64,000 nucleotides of DNA from Dyella jiangningensis (lineage in GTDB: Bacteria > Pseudomonadota > Gammaproteobacteria > Xanthomonadales > Rhodanobacteraceae), in NCBI GenBank assembly GCA_000632805.1, contig CP007444.1, positions 1,302,001-1,366,000 of the forward strand, in the 5' to 3' direction. Of the stretch, positions 33,301-41,798 are shown one piece after another (the first letter of the stretch is position 1; every line of letters begins with the position of its first letter). A program made the translations under genes and the position numbers. Below the pieces are notes generated by a model. That model did not search any database. It worked only from the letters and a program-made list of their open reading frames with translations, and had not been told where the DNA came from.

Positions 33301-33421
33301 CAAGGCGACCAATGCCGGCAAGTTCGTCGTGCCGCCGGCGTATGGCGAATCGCTCTACGACCGGCGCATTCAGGCGCGCACGGCCGGTGGTGCCACCTTG
33401 ACCGTGAAACGCCAGCCGTGA
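27392..33421 (+). CDS. Alpha-2-macroglobulin family protein (bacterial A2M, thioester type)
   Basis: Large periplasmic protease-trap protein thought to protect the envelope; partner of PBP1C. At 2009 residues it exceeds E. coli YfhM (1653). Hydrophobic N-terminal stretches (about 4-30 and 50-72) look like a membrane anchor; no lipobox Cys is seen, unlike the lipoprotein YfhM. MG-type domains follow, with AYLFSDRGIYRPGDTFHVG and a low-complexity acidic stretch near residues 570-610. The thioester motif CSEQ is at Cys1512. ATG 27392 is preferred to the upstream frame at 27329 because of AGGGAAG. The 1042-residue antisense frame inside it is a shadow. Confidence 0.9.
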   Translation: MDLLRFLLLLPLRLLRGLLAGIALVLRPLLGQVSWSAPAWMPTTGGWIRRRPVAAAAALVAVLAVGIGGWIGWQWYQNRPKPLEPSRITLSVDAPPITDYTQQPIVIHPLTVNFSGSAAPIEQVGKPVTTGVVMEPTVKGQWSWVDDHTLRFVPAEDWPVGRHYEVRFDAAKAFAGHVLMADDHFSFDTAAFTAKAERGEFYQDPQDATAKKTILPVTFNYPVDTADFEKRIDVALAQRGGRDTPLKYTVTYDQYKLHAWIHSQPLSLPRDESSVNYNIGKGVRSARGGDGVSDAIKSQIRVPGLYSLTIDNVDPTLVDNEKYEPEQVLVLNVSGTVRDSELAGLTKAWILPARKPGVKQPDDAPPYDWSSSEVGEAELRQAQPLKLELVPTENDYEAVQSFKYHAEPGQRIYVRVDKGLKSFGGYILGTPSVAVVTVPNYPKLLRFMADGSLLSISGSKRISVVSRNLPGLRMEIGRVLPDQLQHLVSLNQGSYARPELSYAFSEDHIVERFEQKRSFPKGDPAKAHYEGIDLGQYLKEGKRGVFLLHLSSYDAAAEKKREDARKAAESEPQAAPRNDDTDAESQGEEGDQGDMSEADNDGSSVPTDTRMIVVTDLGMLVKRSLDGSQDVFVQSIRTGQPVAGANVVVLAVNGQTLFSETTSADGIVHFPTFKGLEREKQPTLYVVKKADDLSFLPIGGYSSYDRKLDFSRFDVGGERNAQNEGQLSAYLFSDRGIYRPGDTFHVGLIVRAASWTRSVVGIPLQAEIVDPRGMTVKQLPMSMDASGFGELEYAPAETAPTGTWTVNLYIVKDGKAGAQIGSTTVQVKEFLPDRMKVEARLAGQVSEGWVKPDQVKGIVDAMNLFGTPAANRRVEASLTLRPAWPAFRSWKDYHFYDPRRAKEGYEEPLQDGKTDDKGHAEFELDLKKYADATYQLYFLAKAYEPEGGRSVAAAAQTLVSNNDWLVGYKSVDNLDYVNRDAPRSVHLVAIDHTAKAMPLKELKARLIERRYISVLTKQDSGVYKYQSKLKEITINEQALPIPADGLDYALPTDKPGNYALVILRSSDGVEVNRVEYSVAGAANVSRSLDRNAELQLNLSKEDYAPGETVDIAIRAPYAGSGLITIERDKVYAHAWFHADTSSSVQHITVPASFEGNGYINVQYIRDPSSDEIFMSPLSYGVVPFSVNLDARRNAIKVDAPAVVKPGETVTFKLSAPQPTRAVVFAVDEGILQVARYKLGDPLKFFFRKRMLEVGTSQILDLILPDFEKLMAMAAPGGDADAAIGRQLNPFKRKRDKPVAYWSGIVDVNGETELRYQVPDYFNGKLRVMAVAVSPERIGTFEGATTVRGDFVLSPNVPTTLAPGDEVEVSVGVANNLTGLGGKQVPVAVTLKTGPQLQVLGAPTQNVSLAEMHEGVVTFRVKATDKLGSGNLSFVAGYGDKSARQSVDVSVRPASAYRTQVDVGRVDAASKVDQPDLRRMFGEYASRDAAISNIPLVLSGGLTTYLVNFQHYCSEQIVSSAMPRLVLSKWPQVKVFADALQPKLEGKKISNDEALAQFLDVLHTRQNGQGGFGLWSATPDANPFVSTYAMHFLLEARERGVAVPRDMFDAGNRYLRQLAADDTLDGLDLVRQRAYAVYLLTRQGNVTTNDLAAVQKRLQEAYPEQWRNDLAAAWLAASYQLLKQDKQAAQLMAGPQKLLERNTADKDYSYGYYYDPLIRDASTLYLLSKHFPERAKALSPRVMENLTWPLAHGWYNTLSSAMTMLALDSYATQAGGELDKLRIDEVHADGSIKSIASSQGNLLQAGSWDAAVNRLRFTNDSTLPAWRVVSQGGYDRDVANKAIKEGLEITRDYTDVNGKAIDQVTLGQEIDVHVKIRATGNDGVGNVAIVDLLPGGFEPVIQPPPTVADQQSNGDAQEDAGGDSAVKASEWRSPIGVGNSTWRLEYADIREDRVVLYGEALPDVGEFVYRIKATNAGKFVVPPAYGESLYDRRIQARTAGGATLTVKRQP

Positions 33422-33427
33422 GGACCT

Positions 33428-33457
33428 GGGCGCGCCTTCCGCGATGAAGGCGCGCCC
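33428..33457 (+). terminator. Intercistronic 12-bp hairpin between A2M and pbpC genes
   Basis: GGGCGCGCCTTC / GAAGGCGCGCCC with a six-base loop, no T-tract. It probably tunes pbpC expression or stabilises the long upstream mRNA rather than ending transcription. Confidence 0.5.
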
Positions 33458-33468
33458 AATACCTGACC

Positions 33469-35856
33469 ATGCCATCGATCCTCCAACGCATCGCGCGAGG
33501 CTTGCTGCATTGGCTGCTTCGCTGGCAGAACTGGCTGGTGGGCCTCGCGCTCATCGCCGCCATGCTGGTCGGTATTCGATTGGCGCCCCACAAGCCCCTG
33601 CGGGAGTGGTTGCCTTCATCGACGGCGGTCTATGACGCGCACGGACGCCTAATGAGGCTGACGCTCGCCAGTGACGATCGCTACCGGCTATGGGTACCCC
33701 TGAAGGACATTTCTCCCGCCCTGGTCGACGGCGTCTTGTTGCATGAAGATCGCTGGTATCGCTGGCATCCAGGCTTCAATCCTTATGGTTTGGTGCGCGG
33801 CGCGTGGGTGACCTATGTGAGCCATGGCAACCGCCAGGGTGGGTCCACGATCACCATGCAGCTGGCACGCCTGCTCTGGCGCCTCAATACCCGCTCGCCA
33901 TTGGGCAAGCTGCGGCAGGTGGCGCGTGCGGTGCAGCTGGAGTTGTTTTATTCGAAGAAACAGATTCTCGAGGCATACCTCAATTACGCCCCCTACGGGC
34001 GTAATGTCGAAGGCGCCGGTGCGGCGAGCGTGGCGTACTTCGACAAGGCGGCCAGCGCGCTCAGCCTGCCGGAAGCGCTTACCCTGGCTGTCATTCCGCA
34101 GGATCCCTCGCGGAGGCTGCAGGCAAACGACGCCGGCACGGACGTGATCGGCAGGCAGCTCACCATTTCGCGCAATCGGCTCTACGCACGCTGGAAAGCG
34201 ATTCATCCGCAAGATGCGTCGCTGCAGTCCCTGTTCGCACTGCCGTTGCGCCTGCGTTCCCTGTCGCAGTTGCCGTTCGAAGCGCCGCACGCCGTTGACC
34301 AGATTCTGGCTGCGCGACGCGTCGGGACCGAGGGCCAGGACAGTCGCGTTGTCAGCACGCTGGACATGGACCTCCAGCACGTGCTGGAGCGACAGGTCGG
34401 CCACTACATCCAGCGCAACGACGCGCGCGGTATCCGCAATGCGGCGGCGATCCTGGTCGACACTCGCGATATGGGCATCAAGGCGATGGTGGGTTCGGCC
34501 GACTACCGCGAAGTGGACATCCAGGGCCAGGTCAACGGCACGCTGGCGAAGCGTTCGCCCGGCTCGACACTCAAGCCCTTCATCTACGCTCTCGGATTCG
34601 ATGAAGGCGTGCTCCATCCACAGACCGTGCTGCGTGACGTGCCTACTGCATTCGGCCCGTACACGCCGGAAAACTTCGATGGGCATTTCCTCGGGCCAGT
34701 GACCGCCACGGAAGCGCTGGTGCGTAGCCGCAATATTCCGGCTGTGTGGGTGGCCTCGCAGCTGCAACAGCCGAGCTTCTACCAATTCATGCACGACGCC
34801 GGCATCAGCCGCATGGCGAGCGAGAAGCATTATGGGCTTGCGCTCGTACTGGGTGGCGGTGAAGTGACCATGCAGGAACTGGCTGGCCTTTATGCCATGT
34901 TGGCCAATCGCGGCGAACTTCAGCCGCTGCGCCTTCTGAGCAACGAGCCACAGGGATCAGGCACGCGCCTGCTCAGCGAGGAATCCAGCTTCATGGTCAT
35001 GGACATGCTGCGGCAGAATCCAAGACCGGACGAGACCACCGGCGCGCAGCCCGGACGACTGCCCGTGTACTGGAAGACGGGCACCTCATGGGGCTTCCGC
35101 GATGCCTGGACGGCCGGCAGCTTCGGTCCCTACGTGTTGGTCGTGTGGGTGGGCAATTTCGACGGCAGCAGCAACCAGGCCTTCGTTGGCGTGGAAGCCG
35201 CGGCGCCGCTGTTTTTCCAGATGGTCGACGCCTTGCAGGCAGCGCAGCCACGCATGGCCGAGCCACTGCGTCACATGCCGGCGAACCTGCGTCGCGTGGA
35301 AATCTGCCTGGCCAGCGGGGATCTCCCCAACCAATGGTGCCCGCAGCGCGGCATGACCTGGTTCATTCCGGGCAAGTCGCCGATCCGCGTCAGCCAAGTG
35401 CATCGTCCTGTGGTGATCGACGACACAACGGGCCAGCCTGCCTGCCCCCCTTACGCGGGCAAGCATACGCACATCGAGGTCTACGAATTCTGGCCATCCG
35501 AGCTACAGCGGGTCTTCGTGCAGGCCGGCATTCCGCGCCGCACGCCACCGCGTAACGAAACATGCGGCGATGCGGGCGTCGACGGCGAACCGCCGGCCAT
35601 CAGCTCGCCGCTGCGCGGCAGCATCTATGCCATGCGCATGAAACGTACCGAGAGCGATCGCATCGCCTTCTCGGCGAATGCCGACGCTTCGGTGCGCGAG
35701 ATGTACTGGTTCGTCAACGATGCCTATGTCGGGCGCAGTGCGCCGGGCGAATCGTTGTTCTGGCAGCCAGGTGCGGCGGGCAACTACGAGGTCCGCGTGG
35801 TGGACGATCGCGGCCGCAGCGATGCGCGCCTGCTGGGTGTGAGCGTGGTGGACTAG
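33469..35856 (+). CDS. pbpC: Penicillin-binding protein 1C
   Basis: Bifunctional class A enzyme: glycosyltransferase plus transpeptidase domain, thought to repair peptidoglycan with the A2M partner. The 795 residues have one N-terminal membrane helix (about 20-38), transglycosylase motifs LLHEDRWYRWHPGF (Glu93) and RQGGSTITMQL, transpeptidase motifs STLK (Ser366), SRN (420-422) and KTGTS (536-540), and the PBP1C-specific C-terminal beta domain. All catalytic motifs are present. The yfhM-pbpC pairing matches E. coli. Confidence 0.95.
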   Translation: MPSILQRIARGLLHWLLRWQNWLVGLALIAAMLVGIRLAPHKPLREWLPSSTAVYDAHGRLMRLTLASDDRYRLWVPLKDISPALVDGVLLHEDRWYRWHPGFNPYGLVRGAWVTYVSHGNRQGGSTITMQLARLLWRLNTRSPLGKLRQVARAVQLELFYSKKQILEAYLNYAPYGRNVEGAGAASVAYFDKAASALSLPEALTLAVIPQDPSRRLQANDAGTDVIGRQLTISRNRLYARWKAIHPQDASLQSLFALPLRLRSLSQLPFEAPHAVDQILAARRVGTEGQDSRVVSTLDMDLQHVLERQVGHYIQRNDARGIRNAAAILVDTRDMGIKAMVGSADYREVDIQGQVNGTLAKRSPGSTLKPFIYALGFDEGVLHPQTVLRDVPTAFGPYTPENFDGHFLGPVTATEALVRSRNIPAVWVASQLQQPSFYQFMHDAGISRMASEKHYGLALVLGGGEVTMQELAGLYAMLANRGELQPLRLLSNEPQGSGTRLLSEESSFMVMDMLRQNPRPDETTGAQPGRLPVYWKTGTSWGFRDAWTAGSFGPYVLVVWVGNFDGSSNQAFVGVEAAAPLFFQMVDALQAAQPRMAEPLRHMPANLRRVEICLASGDLPNQWCPQRGMTWFIPGKSPIRVSQVHRPVVIDDTTGQPACPPYAGKHTHIEVYEFWPSELQRVFVQAGIPRRTPPRNETCGDAGVDGEPPAISSPLRGSIYAMRMKRTESDRIAFSANADASVREMYWFVNDAYVGRSAPGESLFWQPGAAGNYEVRVVDDRGRSDARLLGVSVVD

Positions 35857-35943
35857 CGGCAATCCGTGTCGGGCGTTCTATGGCGGCGGCATCGACGGGC
35901 TGCGCTAGACTGACCGCTTTCCCGCGACATGTGCATTCATCGC

Positions 35944-37233
35944 ATGGCCCCGTCACCTGCAGCTTCGTATTACCGCGCCACGGCTACGCCCTATGAAGCA
36001 TATGCGCCGCTGCTGGGAAAGACCGATGCACGGGTCGTCATCATTGGCGGTGGCTTTGCCGGATTGCATACGGCACTGGGACTGGCTGAACGCGGTGTGC
36101 GCGATATTGTCCTGCTGGAAAAGGAGCGGGTCGGTTTCGGCGCCTCGGGCCGCAACGGTGGGTTCGTCTTTGGCGGCTATTCGTTGGGCGAACAGACCTT
36201 GCTCGATCAACGCGGTGAAGCGGTTGCCCAGGCGTTGTTTGGTCTGACCACGCAGGCAGTGGACCGCATTCGCGATTTGACCAGGCGCTATGTGATCCCT
36301 TGCGATGTGGTGGATGAAGGCGTGATCTGGGCCAACTGGTTCCGCGATCCGAATGTGTTGCGCCAGAGGCAGGAACTCCTGGCCAAGCATTACGGCGTGT
36401 CGTGGGAATGGCTGCCTCAGCACGAGTTGCGTGATCGCATTCATACCACGCGCTATTTCGATGGCTTGTACGAACGAAACGCGCTGCACCTGCACCCGCT
36501 CAATTTCGCCATCGGCCTCGCGGGTGCGGCCGCTTCGCAAGGCGTGCGCATCCATGAGAACACCGATGCGTGGCAATTGAAGCGTGACGGCCTGCGCTGG
36601 CGCGTGGAGACCGCACAGGGCTCTGTGCATGCCGACCAGGTGGTACTGGCCTGTGGAGGCTATCTGGCAGGGCTGCGTCGACAGGTGGATCGGGCGATTC
36701 TTCCCATCGCCACCTATGTCATGGTGACCGAGCCGCTCGGCGATCGCATGGCCGATATCCTGGAGACGCGTTCGGCGGTCTACGACACGCGTTTTGCATT
36801 CGACTATTACCGTCCGTTGCCCGATGGAAGGCTGTTGTGGGGCGGGCGCATTTCCGTGCGCGATCGTTCACCGAAATCCGTCCAGCGCCTGCTGATGGTC
36901 GACCTGTTGCGCGTGTTTCCCCAGCTGAAGGGCGTGCGCGTGGACTACGCCTGGTCTGGCTTGATGAGTTATGCGCGCCATCAGATGCCGCAGATTGGAA
37001 GCACGCCTGATGGCTTGTGGTGGGCGCAGGCGTTTGGCGGCCACGGACTCGCGCCGACCTGTGCCGCCGGCGAGCTGCTGGCATCGGCGATTGCCGAGAA
37101 CGATGATCGCTGGAAGCAGTTCGCCGACTACGGCCTGGATCGCACCTATCGCCCGTTCGGCTATCTGGGCGCGCAGGCCAGCTACTGGTGGCAGCAGGGC
37201 AAGGATTGGTTCAAGACGAGATTGGAAGGATGA
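35944..37233 (+). CDS. FAD-dependent oxidoreductase (DAO family, PuuB-like)
   Basis: Predicted amine or amino-acid oxidase. About 429 residues with the FAD dinucleotide fold [17 protein letters not shown] (GGGFAG at 35-40), [12 protein letters not shown] next to the flavin, and the C-terminal [17 protein letters not shown]. Closest recognisable relatives are gamma-glutamylputrescine oxidase and sarcosine-oxidase-like proteins. ATG 35944 or 35929 could start it; neither has a good ribosome site. Its stop overlaps the CsaA-like gene (ATGA). Confidence 0.8.
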   Translation: MAPSPAASYYRATATPYEAYAPLLGKTDARVVIIGGGFAGLHTALGLAERGVRDIVLLEKERVGFGASGRNGGFVFGGYSLGEQTLLDQRGEAVAQALFGLTTQAVDRIRDLTRRYVIPCDVVDEGVIWANWFRDPNVLRQRQELLAKHYGVSWEWLPQHELRDRIHTTRYFDGLYERNALHLHPLNFAIGLAGAAASQGVRIHENTDAWQLKRDGLRWRVETAQGSVHADQVVLACGGYLAGLRRQVDRAILPIATYVMVTEPLGDRMADILETRSAVYDTRFAFDYYRPLPDGRLLWGGRISVRDRSPKSVQRLLMVDLLRVFPQLKGVRVDYAWSGLMSYARHQMPQIGSTPDGLWWAQAFGGHGLAPTCAAGELLASAIAENDDRWKQFADYGLDRTYRPFGYLGAQASYWWQQGKDWFKTRLEG

Positions 37234-37580
37234 GCGAGACGACGATCCCGACGGACATCAGCTGGGCCGACTTCGAGAAAGTCTGCCTCGTGGCTGGCAC
37301 GGTGACGCGTGTCGAGGCTTTTCCCGAGGCGCGCAAACCGGCCTGGAAAGTGTGGGTCGATTTCGGCCCCTACGGCGAGAAGAAGACCAGCGCGCAGATT
37401 GCGCAGCTGTATCGCCCGGAAGATCTGGTCGGACGGCAGATCGTCGGCGTGATCAACTTCCCTGAGAAGCAGATCGGGCCCTTCCGCTCGCAATTCCTGC
37501 TGACCGGTTTTCCCACCGATGACGGTGTGGTCATCACCGCCATCGAGCGACCCGTACCCAACGGTGCCCGGCTGGCCTGA
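37230..37580 (+). CDS. csaA: tRNA-binding domain protein (CsaA-like)
   Basis: A 116-residue OB-fold protein of the CsaA/tRNA-binding family with the core [26 protein letters not shown] (shown in part) and the C-terminal [19 protein letters not shown]. Family members form dimers that bind tRNA and have chaperone-like activity. ATG 37230 overlaps the previous stop. It is exactly back-to-back with the MFS gene: the two stop codons are adjacent at 37578-37583. Confidence 0.85.
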   Translation: MSETTIPTDISWADFEKVCLVAGTVTRVEAFPEARKPAWKVWVDFGPYGEKKTSAQIAQLYRPEDLVGRQIVGVINFPEKQIGPFRSQFLLTGFPTDDGVVITAIERPVPNGARLA

Positions 37581-38855
37581 TCAGCCCAGCGCGGGCATCA
37601 GCTCCGCACGAGGCCGGCGGCGGATCAGCAGGGCGATCACGGCGGCAATCACGCCACTCATGCCAGCCACCACGAACGGCTGCAGGTAGCTTCCACCCTG
37701 GGTACGCATGAAGCCGGCGAAGAAGGCGGCGCTCGCCGCGCCGATCTGGTGACCGGCAGCGACCCAGCCGAACACCACCGGCGCATCGCGGTCACCGAAG
37801 GCCTCGGTCGCCAGACGCAGCGTCGGCGGCACCGTGGCGATCCAATCCAGACCGTAGAACACGCCAAACAGCGAGAGGCTGTAGAACGAGAAGTCGGAAT
37901 AGGGCAGCCAGATCAGCGAAAGGCCGCGCAAGGCGTAGTACATGAAGAGCAGTTTGCGCGGGTCATAGCGATCCGTGAGCCAGCCCGACATCGTGGTGCC
38001 GATCAGGTCGAACGCGCCCATCATCGCCAACAGGCCGGCGGCGCGCACTTCGGGGATGCCATGGTCGCCGCACATCGCGATGAAGTGCGTGCCGATCAAG
38101 CCGTTGGTGGTGAATCCGCAGATGAAGAACGTCGCAAACAGCAGCCAGAACGTGCGCTGCTTCGCTGCCGTCACCAGGGTGCCGAGCGCGATCGACAGCA
38201 GGTTGCGGCGAGGCGGTTCGACGGCCTCGTCTTCGGCGGCGCCATAGGGGCGCAAGCCGATATCGGCCGGACGTTCCGGCAAGAGCCACCAGGCGAGGGG
38301 GATCAGCAGCGCGCAGCCCGCAGCCACCGTCCAAACGACCGGACGCCAGCCACCGTGGTCGGCGATGGCCGCCAAGGCCGGCAAAAAGGCGAGGGTGCCT
38401 GTGGCCGTGCTGGCTGTCAGCAATCCCATCATCAGGCCGCGATGCGTGACGAACCAACGGTTGACCACGGTTGCGCCCAGCACGATGGCCACGCATCCCG
38501 AGCCGATGCCGGAGAAGATGCCCCAGCTCACCAGCAGGTGCCAAGGTTGAGTCATCCAGGCACTGGCCGAGATCGACACGGCCATCAGGGCCAGGGCGCC
38601 GATCAGCGTGCGGCGGATACCCACGGCCTGCATCAGCGCGGCGGCGAACGGGCCCACCATGCCGTACAGGAAGATGCCCAGCGCGGCGGACAAGGAAATG
38701 GTGTCGCGGCTCCACCCGAAGGCATGGCCCAGCGGGAGGATCAGCACGCCCGGCGCGGCGCGTACGCCGGCGGCAGCGAGCAGGGCGAGAAAGATCACGC
38801 CAGCAACGACAAAGGCGTACTTCTGGCCGAAGGGACGGGTGCGCTGTATAGTCAT
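37581..38855 (-). CDS. MFS transporter
   Basis: Twelve-helix major facilitator permease of 424 residues; substrate unknown. Hydrophobic segments run through the protein with the loop motif NRWFVTHRGLMMGLL and the second-half SGWLTDRYDPRKLL, an MFS motif A variant. Start MTIQRTRPFG at 38855 touches one operator palindrome, so the divergently encoded TetR regulator probably represses it. Related proteins include monocarboxylate or oxalate/formate-type antiporters. Confidence 0.87.
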   Translation of the reverse strand: MTIQRTRPFGQKYAFVVAGVIFLALLAAAGVRAAPGVLILPLGHAFGWSRDTISLSAALGIFLYGMVGPFAAALMQAVGIRRTLIGALALMAVSISASAWMTQPWHLLVSWGIFSGIGSGCVAIVLGATVVNRWFVTHRGLMMGLLTASTATGTLAFLPALAAIADHGGWRPVVWTVAAGCALLIPLAWWLLPERPADIGLRPYGAAEDEAVEPPRRNLLSIALGTLVTAAKQRTFWLLFATFFICGFTTNGLIGTHFIAMCGDHGIPEVRAAGLLAMMGAFDLIGTTMSGWLTDRYDPRKLLFMYYALRGLSLIWLPYSDFSFYSLSLFGVFYGLDWIATVPPTLRLATEAFGDRDAPVVFGWVAAGHQIGAASAAFFAGFMRTQGGSYLQPFVVAGMSGVIAAVIALLIRRRPRAELMPALG

Positions 38856-38906
38856 GTTACCGACCGGTACGTTTGGTCCGTGGATCATACGTACCGATCG
38901 GTAACA
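38855..38906. promoter_or_regulatory. Double TetR operator between divergent MFS and TetR genes
   Basis: Two 17-base arms, starting TGTTACCGACCGG (38855-38871) and ending GATCGGTAACA (38890-38906), are inverted copies with one mismatch. Each contains a small palindrome TACCG-NN-CGGTA (38858-38869 and 38892-38903). One abuts the MFS start, the other lies 19 bases from the TetR ATG. This predicts coordinate repression of both genes. Confidence 0.8.
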
Positions 38907-38924
38907 TAGTCAACAGTGTCCGCC

Positions 38925-39536
38925 ATGCCAACCAAACGTTCCAATTCCTCCGTACCTGTCCCGTCCGACGATGCCAAGCCCAAGGCCGCTGAGCGCATCC
39001 GCCGGACGGCGCGAGAGCTGTTCTATCGCGAAGGCATCCGCGCCATCGGCGTGGAAGAGATCGTGACGCGTGCCGGTGTCACCAAGCCAAGCCTCTATCG
39101 CAGCTATGCCTCCAAGGATGAGCTGGCCGCCGAATACCTGCGCGATTACGAACTGGCCTTCTGGAAAGTGTTCGAAGCCGGAGCGGAAACCAATCCCGGC
39201 GATGCGCGAGCCCAATTGATGGCGTACTTCGAAGGCTTGGCGCATCGCGCTACACAAGCCGGTTACCGTGGGTGTGGCCTTACCAACGCCGTAGTGGAAT
39301 ATCCCGGCGACGAGCATCCCGCACGCAAGGTGGCGCAGGCGCATAAGCGCAAGCTGCGCGCGCGCCTGGTGACGATGTGTGACGCCATGGGGGCGAAGTC
39401 CCCGGAAGTGTTGGCCGACGGCCTGCTGCTGCTACTCGAGGGCACCTATGCGTCCGGCCAGCTATTCGGCAAACAGGGGCCGGCGCGCTCGCTGGTGACG
39501 GTAGCGGAACAACTCATCGACGCATCGCTGCGCTGA
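38925..39536 (+). CDS. TetR family transcriptional regulator
   Basis: About 203 residues with an N-terminal HTH (GVEEIVTRAGVTKPSLYRSY at about 42-61) and a C-terminal ligand domain containing GYRGCGLTNAVVEYP. That Cys-containing segment resembles YcdC/RutR-like and multidrug-type regulators. ATG 38925 is chosen; a GTG at 38916 would add three residues. Likely autoregulated through the double palindrome. Confidence 0.88.
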   Translation: MPTKRSNSSVPVPSDDAKPKAAERIRRTARELFYREGIRAIGVEEIVTRAGVTKPSLYRSYASKDELAAEYLRDYELAFWKVFEAGAETNPGDARAQLMAYFEGLAHRATQAGYRGCGLTNAVVEYPGDEHPARKVAQAHKRKLRARLVTMCDAMGAKSPEVLADGLLLLLEGTYASGQLFGKQGPARSLVTVAEQLIDASLR

Positions 39537-39548
39537 TCCAGAGTGCTT

Positions 39549-40496
39549 TCAAGGCGTGCGCTTGCGCGCGTTATCCAGCCACACGCCCAAGCCCTGGGCA
39601 TTGAGTTCGATGTCCATGCCGATCAGCTCCTGCAGATCGTCGCGGTTGCCCTGCCATCCGTGGGCCCAGGCGCGAGCGCCATAGAGCTCGGTCAGCGCCT
39701 CCTTCATCGCCTCGTGCCGTTCCGAGGCGTCTGGATGATCTCCCTGCATCGTTTCCGCAATAGCCACCATGGCGTCGATTTGCACGTGTAGATCATGACT
39801 GAGACGTTCGACGTTCTCGACGCGGTTGTAATGCGTGAGATACATCGCTGCCGGCTCCAGGGCGACCAAGCGGTCGATCGAGGCATGCAGCGCTTGAGGA
39901 TCGAACTGCACCGGCGATGTCGTAGGCAGGATGAATGGCCCATTGGCCGTATCGAACTCGCGATAGGAAAGCCCGAATACGTCACCGGTAAAGCAGACGT
40001 TCGCGCGCTCGTCGAATACCGTGAGGTGATGGCGCGCGTGCCCCGGCGTATCCAGGCAACGCAGTGTTCGGCCTGCGAGGTTCACCTCGTGTCCATCCGC
40101 CGCCTCGATCACGCGTTCGGCTGGCACCGGACGAAGCCTGCCGTAGGTCTTCTCCATCACTGCTTCGCCATAGACAGCGCTGGCGCCAGCCCACAATTGG
40201 CTGGGGTCGATCATGTGCCGTGCACCTCGCGGGTGCACCACCAGTTTTGCGTTCGGCAATTGCGCCATGAGCTCGCCCGCGCCGCCGGCGTGATCGAGAT
40301 GCACATGGGTGAGGATGAGCCAGTCGACGTCCGCTGGTGCTAATCCCGCGTCGCGCAGGCCGTCGAGCATGCGGGGTAGGGCATGGTTGGTTCCGCAGTC
40401 AATGAACGCGCCGCGGCCATTTTCCACGACGAGATAGGCTGCGTCGAAGTGCGGGCGTACGAAACCCGTATCGATGGTGTGGATGCCGTGGTTCAT
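39549..40496 (-). CDS. MBL-fold metallo-hydrolase
   Basis: Metallo-beta-lactamase-fold enzyme of 315 residues with the metal motif HVHLDH (64-69), His153 in TPGHARHH and Asp172 in FTGDVFG, which suits a binuclear zinc or iron site. C-terminal helices include a long acidic segment (SHDLHVQIDAMVAIAE). Family members include glyoxalase II-like and flavodiiron-like hydrolases; the substrate is not evident. Start 40496 (MNHGIHTIDT) fits the fold. Ends 12 bases from the TetR stop, convergent. Confidence 0.85.
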   Translation of the reverse strand: MNHGIHTIDTGFVRPHFDAAYLVVENGRGAFIDCGTNHALPRMLDGLRDAGLAPADVDWLILTHVHLDHAGGAGELMAQLPNAKLVVHPRGARHMIDPSQLWAGASAVYGEAVMEKTYGRLRPVPAERVIEAADGHEVNLAGRTLRCLDTPGHARHHLTVFDERANVCFTGDVFGLSYREFDTANGPFILPTTSPVQFDPQALHASIDRLVALEPAAMYLTHYNRVENVERLSHDLHVQIDAMVAIAETMQGDHPDASERHEAMKEALTELYGARAWAHGWQGNRDDLQELIGMDIELNAQGLGVWLDNARKRTP

Positions 40497-40576
40497 CGCC
40501 AACCTCGCGCTGAGTGGATCAGGCGAGGTTAGCAAGCTCGGCAAGGCGGTGGCACTCCCACCTTGGTCGAGAACGC

Positions 40577-41278
40577 TCAGGGCGCCGCGTCGACCAGGAC
40601 GAGTTCGGCGTCCTCGAGCGCGGTCACCACCAACTTTGCCTCGTTGTGGATGGCTGCGCCGTCACGTGCATCGAGCACGACACCATTGACGTCGACCTTG
40701 CCCTTGGCAGGCACCATATAAGCGTAGCGATTCGGGGCGAGCTCGTATTCTGCTTTTTCTCCGGCCTTGAGCGAGGCGCCAAGCACGCGCGCATCGGTGC
40801 GCAACGGAAGGGCATCGTTGTCGTCCTTGAATCCGCTGGCCAGCGCGACAAAACGGCCGGAGCGGTCGCCCACCGGGAACGGCTTGGTGCCCCACGACGG
40901 TGGATTACCCTGCTGATTGGGAATGATCCAGATCTGGAAGATGTGCGTCACGCCAGGTTCCAGGTTGTATTCGGCATGGGTGATGCCCGTTCCCGCACTC
41001 ATCACCTGCACATCGCCCGCCACGGTGCGACCCTTGTTGCCAAGGTTGTCCTGGTGCGTGATGGCTCCTTCGCGCACGTAGGTGATGATCTCCATGTCGC
41101 CATGCGGGTGCGGCGGAAAGCCGGTCTGCGGCGCGATGGTGTCGTCGTTCCACACGCGCAACGTGCCCCAGCCCATGCGCGCGGGGTCATGGAAATTGGC
41201 GAACGAGAAATGGTGCTTGGCATCGAGCCAGCCGTGGTTGGCTCCGCCCAAGGCATCGAAGGGTCGACGTTCGATCAT
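40577..41278 (-). CDS. Pirin family protein (YhhW-like bicupin)
   Basis: Bicupin of 233 residues with metal ligands His57, His59, His101 and Glu103 in HPHGDMEIIT and GTGITHAEYN. These match the ligand numbering I recall for E. coli YhhW, a quercetin 2,3-dioxygenase. ATG 41278 has AGGAG eight bases upstream; the 43-residue upstream extension is not conserved. Function in this organism is unproven. Confidence 0.9.
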   Translation of the reverse strand: MIERRPFDALGGANHGWLDAKHHFSFANFHDPARMGWGTLRVWNDDTIAPQTGFPPHPHGDMEIITYVREGAITHQDNLGNKGRTVAGDVQVMSAGTGITHAEYNLEPGVTHIFQIWIIPNQQGNPPSWGTKPFPVGDRSGRFVALASGFKDDNDALPLRTDARVLGASLKAGEKAEYELAPNRYAYMVPAKGKVDVNGVVLDARDGAAIHNEAKLVVTALEDAELVLVDAAP

Positions 41279-41508
41279 GCTGCACTCCTGGTGAAATGGC
41301 TGCGCCTGTTGGCTTCCCGCCAAGATAGGGCAGAGTGCCGCCGATACCAGTCGCTCCTTGACGAACGGACTGTTGCCAAAAAGCCACGCAAAGAGCTTAG
41401 CCCTCACGGGCGACGCGGCCGTGAAAGGGCGATGGCGCGACCTCGGGTTTTCGCTGTCAAGCCGGGAAGTCGGTTTTCTCCGGCAGGCAAAAAAATCGTC
41501 CCGGACTC

Positions 41509-41536
41509 TTCACAAATGCCGCGGTTCTGCTACTAT
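41509..41536 (+). promoter_or_regulatory. Promoter of the tRNA-Gly/Cys/Leu operon
   Basis: TTCACA (41509-41514) and TACTAT (41531-41536) with a 16-base spacer. They lie 14 bases before the first tRNA, a typical position for a stable-RNA promoter. Confidence 0.6.
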
Positions 41537-41549
41537 TTCTGACTCCGAT

Positions 41550-41625
<76 letters not shown>

Positions 41626-41709
41626 GTTTCCTGCAAAACCTCGGCCTCCCGAGGTTTTGTTTTTTCAGCGGATATGACCTGTACTTTCAGGTTACGATTC
41701 GCGCGCAAT

Positions 41710-41783
41710 GGCCTGGTGGCAGAGTGGTCATGCAGCGGCCTGCAAAGCCGTGTACGCCGGTTCGATTCCGACCCAGGCCTCCA
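41710..41783 (+). tRNA. cysT: tRNA-Cys (anticodon GCA)
   Basis: 74-base cloverleaf. Acceptor GGCCTGG pairs with CCAGGCC, CCA encoded at 41781-41783. The anticodon loop CTGCAAA reads GCA. Confidence 0.96.
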
Positions 41784-41798
41784 TTGCGCAACACATTC

